The notes under the pieces were generated by a model. It saw nothing but the letters and a program-made list of their open reading frames with translations. It did not search any database and was not told the DNA's origin. Shown piece by piece: positions 58,790 through 64,000 of a stretch of DNA of 64,000 nt (position 1 is the stretch's first letter; each line of letters begins with the position of its first letter). The stretch lies in NCBI GenBank assembly GCA_013339895.1, contig JABACO010000005.1:4409314-4473313 (forward strand), in the 5' to 3' direction. This stretch comes from Ephydatia muelleri (taxonomy: Eukaryota > Porifera > Demospongiae > Spongillida > Spongillidae). The position numbers were made by a program, and so were the translations under genes.

Positions 58790-60499
58790 CTACAGGCTTT
58801 CTTGGCTATAGTACTCTTCTGCATACATGTTTTCATTAATAATAACGTCATCTCTCCTTCGGTACGTATACTTCCGTGACGCTACGCAGTACAGGAGCAG
58901 TCCAACCAAGCTTGTGGCTATCAGCGCCAAGTAAAAAATGTTGTCGCAACTAAAATCCCCGACGGCCTGCTGAGGCAAAACAGACGCGTACAAGTGGGCG
59001 AAGGGGAAGGCGAAGGCATCAAACACCAGGTAGCGAAATCCAATCACGGTGTACATGAGCCCCACGACTATGCTTTTGAAGCGCTCCGGCGATTGGGCAA
59101 TTATCAGTTCCAGGAGAGTGCAGTGGAAGAGCGTGTACACCACCATGCTGAAAATGGTGGGCGGTACCTCGCTGTACTGGCTCACTACCGCTGCTGTCTC
59201 GTTATCTCCTGTGCTGGTTTGGTATGTGGTACTGGCGTTAACGGTTTGAAACATGCACACGCTCGAGTTGGCATGGTGGCCCGCCATGCTGTCGATGAGC
59301 AGCTGGCTGCACGGTGTAACGATGGACAGCAGCAGGCAGATCCCGAGCCTTTTCAGGATGCTTGGGAACCATCGCCTCGCCAGCGGGAATAGCACGAGCT
59401 CGTGAACAATAATGGTCACGGCGCCGGTCACGGTATACGGTACTGTCATCTCCGGGACTACAGTGGTCCAATTCATGTGCTGACGGAATTGGGTAGTCAC
59501 AAACTTGTCGAACTGTACCTGAAGCGACAAGGAGGCCATACAACTGATACCGATTATCAGCAACGCCCATAGCAACGTTTTCACGTCTTCCACCTGCTCC
59601 GTTGTGAAGGGCCCGCCATAGCGGGACTTCCCCAAATCGATCCTCGAAATCTCCTCGTCTTCGCAATAGGTCATCGCGCTCCTTTGCAACGGATATTTAT
59701 GCTGGACGGCGAACTTGAGCACTTGTAGTGCCTGCCCATATGACGCGGAGACTCCAGCCAACGGCTCTCTGTTGTAGCGACGTGAAGCGTAGCGATGGTT
59801 GAGGCAAAGGAAGCACCAGAGGATTGCGGCCATAACGCTACTGAGCGCCACGATTACGGGGATGTAAATCTTGGAATGGAGTAGTGGAATATAAGCCACG
59901 TTGACAATGGCTGCGGCGAACATTTCGACCCACACGCACCAAAATATGTAGGAAGAGAGCTCATCGGACGAAGCGTCCTTAAGTTGGTCCATCCCAAAGA
60001 TGATGACAAACGAACCCGCGGTATCCATCGCCAGCCTCAGCAAGATGTAGCAAGGCAGAATCAGGAACAAAGCGATCATGGAGTTGGATACGTAATGGTG
60101 TAGACTGTAGAGAACCAGCTGGGCGCACCCAAACAGTTCGCCGACGGTCACAGCAATCGAAAGGATCACCATGACTTTGTACCTCCCAAAACGAGCGTCA
60201 GCTAGGTACCCAAAGACCGGGCACAGGACTCCCGTAAACGCAGTACATCCGGAGTAGAGCAGTTGCGAGTTAGTGCTGTCGATGACTGATTCATGAGACA
60301 TTTGGTTATGTAGTGCGGAGCCACCGATCGTCGATAAGTAGATGAACAGGTACCATAGCAGGACTAAGAGAGCCCATCTGGACTTGAAGAACCGAATCCT
60401 ATAGCAGCGTTTAAACGAATTGTCTCCACTCGATGGGGCATCCTCACGCTCGCTAGAGATTCTCTTGTATCCTTGGAAAAATGCTTTGGCCGCTGACAT
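58790..60499 (-). CDS. POT-family (SLC15-like) proton-coupled transporter
   Basis: A single uninterrupted 569-codon ORF from an ATG in AAAATGTC context. It encodes a major-facilitator protein with about twelve hydrophobic segments. POT hallmarks are visible: FGYLADARFGRYKVMVI (the loop-2/3 signature, residues ~95-112), and a large central loop with YPLQRSAMTYCEDEEISRID and GKSRYGGPFTTEQVEDVKTL, the PTR2-family linker motif of animal SLC15-like proteins. POT proteins use the proton gradient to import di- and tripeptides or related solutes across plasma or lysosomal membranes; the substrate here cannot be told. Length matches the family. The C-terminal EEYYSQESL may be a sorting signal. The gene is intronless and convergent with, or inside an intron of, the plus-strand WDR35 gene. 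Confidence 0.9.
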   Translation of the reverse strand: MSAAKAFFQGYKRISSEREDAPSSGDNSFKRCYRIRFFKSRWALLVLLWYLFIYLSTIGGSALHNQMSHESVIDSTNSQLLYSGCTAFTGVLCPVFGYLADARFGRYKVMVILSIAVTVGELFGCAQLVLYSLHHYVSNSMIALFLILPCYILLRLAMDTAGSFVIIFGMDQLKDASSDELSSYIFWCVWVEMFAAAIVNVAYIPLLHSKIYIPVIVALSSVMAAILWCFLCLNHRYASRRYNREPLAGVSASYGQALQVLKFAVQHKYPLQRSAMTYCEDEEISRIDLGKSRYGGPFTTEQVEDVKTLLWALLIIGISCMASLSLQVQFDKFVTTQFRQHMNWTTVVPEMTVPYTVTGAVTIIVHELVLFPLARRWFPSILKRLGICLLLSIVTPCSQLLIDSMAGHHANSSVCMFQTVNASTTYQTSTGDNETAAVVSQYSEVPPTIFSMVVYTLFHCTLLELIIAQSPERFKSIVVGLMYTVIGFRYLVFDAFAFPFAHLYASVLPQQAVGDFSCDNIFYLALIATSLVGLLLYCVASRKYTYRRRDDVIINENMYAEEYYSQESL

Positions 60500-61654
60500 T
60501 TTCTTTTCCTAATAATATGATGTATTTCCAGAATAAATAAACGGGTACTGCATGGTATCGTCGTTCCGCCGAATTTCTATTCTCTTATCTGACTTCACCT
60601 CGTGATCATTGTTGGTAAAATACAGACGACACATGAGTCAATACGTGGAAACTTACTGCCCGCTTCAATTTTCAGTGCATGGCATATCAATTAGGCATGA
60701 ATGCATGGTCTCTTGAGCACAACAAAAATTGAAATCTTGAAAAGAAAAAAAAAACACGCGGCGGAAACGATCCCATATAGAACATCAATTTGTAATCCAA
60801 GCCCGCAAAACATGCATGTACGTCATGCTGCTGGGTTCTGCTGTATAACAGGCATGACTGTATATACATAATGTCAGTTGAGAGGATCTCAGAGCCCAAT
60901 CCCGTTATTGTTGCACATTTGGTGCCTAGCATATTTGTAACAGTTGCTTCTTCTTCCCAAACTGAGTAATTTCCAATCACAAATCAGTTTTGTTTACTGC
61001 CAAACGCTCTGTATTATGGACAATTCAGTGTGATAGGTGCAAAACAATTGTAATTGTTATTTGCATGGACTGCAAGAGTGCAAGTTGTCATTATATCATA
61101 TCTTTTTTATCACAAAGAAAAACAAGTAATGTCTTCTGGCATTATTATCTCAGGTCGTCATGCCAATAGAGCCGTTGGTGCAGAGACACCTGTCAACAAC
61201 ATCACAACATAGAATTTGAATGCTTCCCAAGCAGAGGGGGTAATGTGCATTCTATCAATAGTGATTGTAGCCATGGAGCTCATTTCATTGTTCTTAGATT
61301 TCAACAACGTCCTTATTTAAAAGGACCAACGCCCTTAAATAAGGACGTTAAGCATTAAAGGTCTCCCTCCATCATTGCATTGTCAGAAAGTAGACTTGGT
61401 CACACGATACATTAATTATTAACTCGGTCGTCTGCCACATCCTTGTATAGAGAAACTGAAGGCAAACAAGTAAGCATTAAAATCATCTGAATAACACATC
61501 AGTAGCAAAGAATTACATATTTCTTGCTTTGCAAGTTGATATTTTCAATGTACCACTGAGGTCATAAATGTTTGTAGGATCCAACAGGTATTTAGTTTTT
61601 TGCCTTTTTTAATACTATATATATATGTCTGATTCGCAATGCGTAAGTAAGTGC
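60500..61654. other. Upstream region of the transporter; no gene seen
   Basis: Promoter for the minus-strand transporter presumably lies here. A short inverted repeat at about 61303-61349 (AACGTCCTTATTTAA / TTAAATAAGGACGTT) is the only clear structure. Confidence 0.45.
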
Positions 61655-62090
61655 ACTTCCTTTACCGTGCGCATGCTTCTGTCCAAGTTGAAGTTGGCGC
61701 TGGGCTCCTTCCAGACCATTCGCAGTCACGACCTGCCGATATTCTGTTGCAGAATTGGAACCCGTTGCCCTGGACATCTCCGTTGTCTCACCGCTTAACC
61801 CTTCTACTTTAGCTGAAGCGGGAGCAGCAGTCCTTGAGGCAACGGAGAGCAGGAAACACCAGGCCAACGATGAAAAGTGTTCAGCTCTATGGTGGGTCTC
61901 AACCCCTCTAGCAGTTGATTCCTATGGGGCTTGGGGTAAAGAGGCTTCATTGTTTTTAGCACAAGTTGCTGCTCGGCATGCAATCCACAAGTCCCTTCCA
62001 AAGTCACAGGCTTCTTTCGACCTGTTCTCCAACTTAAGCATTTGCTTAATTAGAGCAAATGCCAGAGCCATTCTCCGAAGAGTGTAGAAC
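61655..62090 (+). mobile_element. LINE-type retrotransposon 3' end
   Basis: From 61755 to 62087 the frame is open: ALDISVVSPLNPSTLAEAG, then LWWVSTPLAVDSYGAWGKEA, RHAIHKSLPKSQASFDLF and NLSICLIRANARAILRR. This is the conserved tail of LINE ORF2 proteins. Upstream (61655-61755) homology continues with an in-frame stop. Same family as 426-1560 but better preserved. The reverse transcriptase is absent. Confidence 0.75.
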
Positions 62091-63477
62091 CGTACCTGTC
62101 TGTGTTTGATCCACAGTGCACTAACTTAAAGTAATACAAAAGAAAGCTGAAATTAAAAAAAAAAGATTTAGTACCCCGGGCCCAATACCTTGAACTTGTA
62201 AAGTAGCCACTAAGCCACAGTGCACTAACTTAAAGTAATACATTTGGAACTTATACTTATGTAGATAAGCCCAAAACTATAAACAATTAGTCCAAGCGGT
62301 GGTGCCCCTAGGTTCCAAGCCACTGCACTTATCACCACAACTACCTCACATTTAAGTTTTTGTTTTGTTGCATTATTTCGGAATGATTCAAGGGGAGGAT
62401 TCCATTCTGCCACAGAATGTGCTATTCCTGCACTGCACATGTAACATGTACATGCACTTGCAACACATTTCAGTATAACACGTTTCAGTATCATTACCAC
62501 TGCTCAAGGGTGTGGCGTGGTGGAGAATCGTGGCCCTACAATATTTACATTAATGTGTCTATAAATAATGGCCATAGTGCTACTCACAAAATAAATCATT
62601 ACCTGTTCCCTCTCTGGTTTATTGTTGTTCAATGGCGGCATCTATTTTGACTTTCTGCCTCGACTTGGATAGGCTAGATAAATCCAGGCTAAACATAGAG
62701 ATGGATCCATGACATGCATGCAGAGCGGGGCATGTTAGCACGCATACGATGCAGATATTGGGCAAGACTCCGGGAGAGAGGGATCCCAGCCTCAGGAGAA
62801 GTGCCCTCACACCAGAGCCAGAATTAGGTGACCATATAAGCTGGCGACCAGCTTGGACCTGGACTAGCAGGGTAAGTGTGAAGGAAGTCGTGTCCCAGTA
62901 AGCTGCCAGCTTCTAGCACTGATGAAACACCTGAGCTGTTGTTGCCTGGTCAAATATCCCTACTGTGTTTGCATATCAGCGCATGGTGACCAAAGAGATC
63001 CAAAAGGGTGGGCTGGGCACAAGGCACAGGGTGGACCAGAGAGTGTCTAAAGGCCAAGCCACCACATGATGGTGGCCATTTGGTGTTCACTGGGAGCCAG
63101 GCTCAGACCCAGGCCTGCGTGGGGTTAGGTTGACAGAAAGCCAAGTAGAGGCAGGAAGAGAGGATGCTAGCAGGAGAGCAGGGAGTTCAACCGGACATCC
63201 TCCATCCCTGCTGAAAGGTATGCTGCTGGAGGTAGCAGAAGATGAGGAGTCAAACAGATTGTAATGTAGTCATCTTCGCACCCTCCTCCCATTCCTTTGC
63301 CCTCAACCTTTCTATCTCCTACCTCTCCTTCTCCTTCCCAACAGAGCACATTGGTGTAAAGTCACCTGTCAGCAACATCAGAACAAATGGTCGTAGGCTG
63401 ATACATATGCATGCACAGATACACTACCTAACTTTTAACACAATTAGAGTTAATGGACTCAATCCATTTCAGGGGTG
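62091..63477. other. No recognisable gene
   Basis: Two copies of CAGTGCACTAACTTAAAGTAATACA at 62115-62140 and 62218-62242; otherwise nothing recognised. Confidence 0.4.
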
Positions 63478-63480
63478 CAT

Positions 63481-63520
<40 letters not shown>
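63478..63520. repeat. (CA)n microsatellite
   Basis: About 20 CA dinucleotides. Confidence 0.95.
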
Positions 63521-63521
<1 letters not shown>

Positions 63522-63795
63522 GACTTCTGTGCATCCACACACACACATGCACATCCCACACGCAAACACATATGCACACACATGTATATTATGTGCGCAC
63601 ATGCGTACAAGCACACATACAAAGTTAATAGTTCTCAAATGTCTGAGAGGGTTAACATCATGATCAGTCCAATCAGCTGAACATTATGCAGTCAAGGTAT
63701 CCATTGTCTAGAGAGAGCAATAGAAAATTGAGAGCACAGACCACTTCTGTGTGTGTCATTGAGACTCACATACAACTGTTTTAAGCAGTCATTCA

Positions 63796-64000
63796 GCACC
63801 AGATGCACATCATGAGGTATGTGAAGCACCAGATGCCCCTCGTGAGGTATGTGAAGCACCAGATGCCCCTCGTGAGGTATGTGAAGCACCAGATGCACCT
63901 CATGAGGTATGTGAAGCACCAGATGCACCTCATGAGGTATGTGAAGCACCAGATGCACATCGTGAGGTATGTGAAGCACCAGATGCACCTCATGAGGTAT
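63796..64000. repeat. 30-bp minisatellite running off the window end
   Basis: Nearly seven copies of a 30-bp unit (GCACCAGATGCACATCATGA plus GGTATGTGAA) with CCTCGT/CATCAT/CCTCAT variants. Divisible by three, so minus-strand frames read HLVLHIPHEV repeats; no gene context supports translation. Confidence 0.95.

Noticed and set aside
58994..59392. Plus-strand ORF inside the transporter
   Set aside because: Shadow of the intact POT gene.
63692..63993. HLVLHIPHEV repeat protein
   Set aside because: Frame kept open by a 30-bp minisatellite; nothing else supports a gene.
1..64000. tRNA or rRNA genes
   Set aside because: None recognised by eye; a covariance-model scan would be needed to exclude them.

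Overview
The window is animal (invertebrate) nuclear DNA, most likely from a sponge. The reasons are compact multi-exon genes with short GT-AG introns, sponge-style receptors (Ig, FN3, sushi, one membrane helix), a POT/SLC15-type transporter, a WDR35 (IFT-A) gene, and a very dense mix of foldback and terminal-inverted-repeat transposons, LINE 3' ends, poly-C runs and CA/GT microsatellites. The sponge assignment is inference; another early-branching animal is possible. One 100-N gap (49628-49727) shows it is an assembled scaffold.

Layout. 0.4-12.7 kb: LINE 3' end, an orphan Ig-like exon, a dead Tc1/mariner copy, a 10 x 29 bp minisatellite, a BEN-domain gene and a DIS3L-like exonuclease fragment. 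12.7-28.2 kb: the main feature, a ~15.5-kb transposon. Its two ends are near-identical inverted repeats that run into large mirrored arrays of a 164-bp satellite (about 24 copies on the left, 19 on the right). Between the arrays are minus-strand multi-exon genes for (A) a PHD-finger plus DDE-type transposase and (B) a protein carrying both a USP-type (C19) and an Ulp1-type (C48) cysteine protease, each with its catalytic motifs visible. 28.2-34.5 kb: a nest of MITEs and foldback elements, one of them carrying a RecQ-helicase fragment, around a broken FN3/laminin-G (usherin-like) gene.

34.5-49.6 kb: a hypothetical small gene, a multi-exon tyrosine recombinase gene, an unknown three-exon gene, a hAT-type zinc-finger fragment, a Crinkler/RHS-type NTPase-nuclease ORF, several hairpin elements and a telomere-like GGGTAA tract. 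49.7-64 kb: a receptor gene (signal peptide, Ig, FN3, sushi, membrane helix, cytoplasmic tail), a long-TIR element, two WDR35 exons facing an intact minus-strand POT transporter, a second LINE 3' end and terminal minisatellites.

Several homologous coding regions need single-base frame changes (receptor, usherin-like, BEN, DIS3L, RecQ, giant-element transposase at a poly-T run). Some are probably consensus errors at homopolymers and others real decay; the sequence alone cannot separate these. The POT transporter and the NTPase-nuclease ORFs are uninterrupted.
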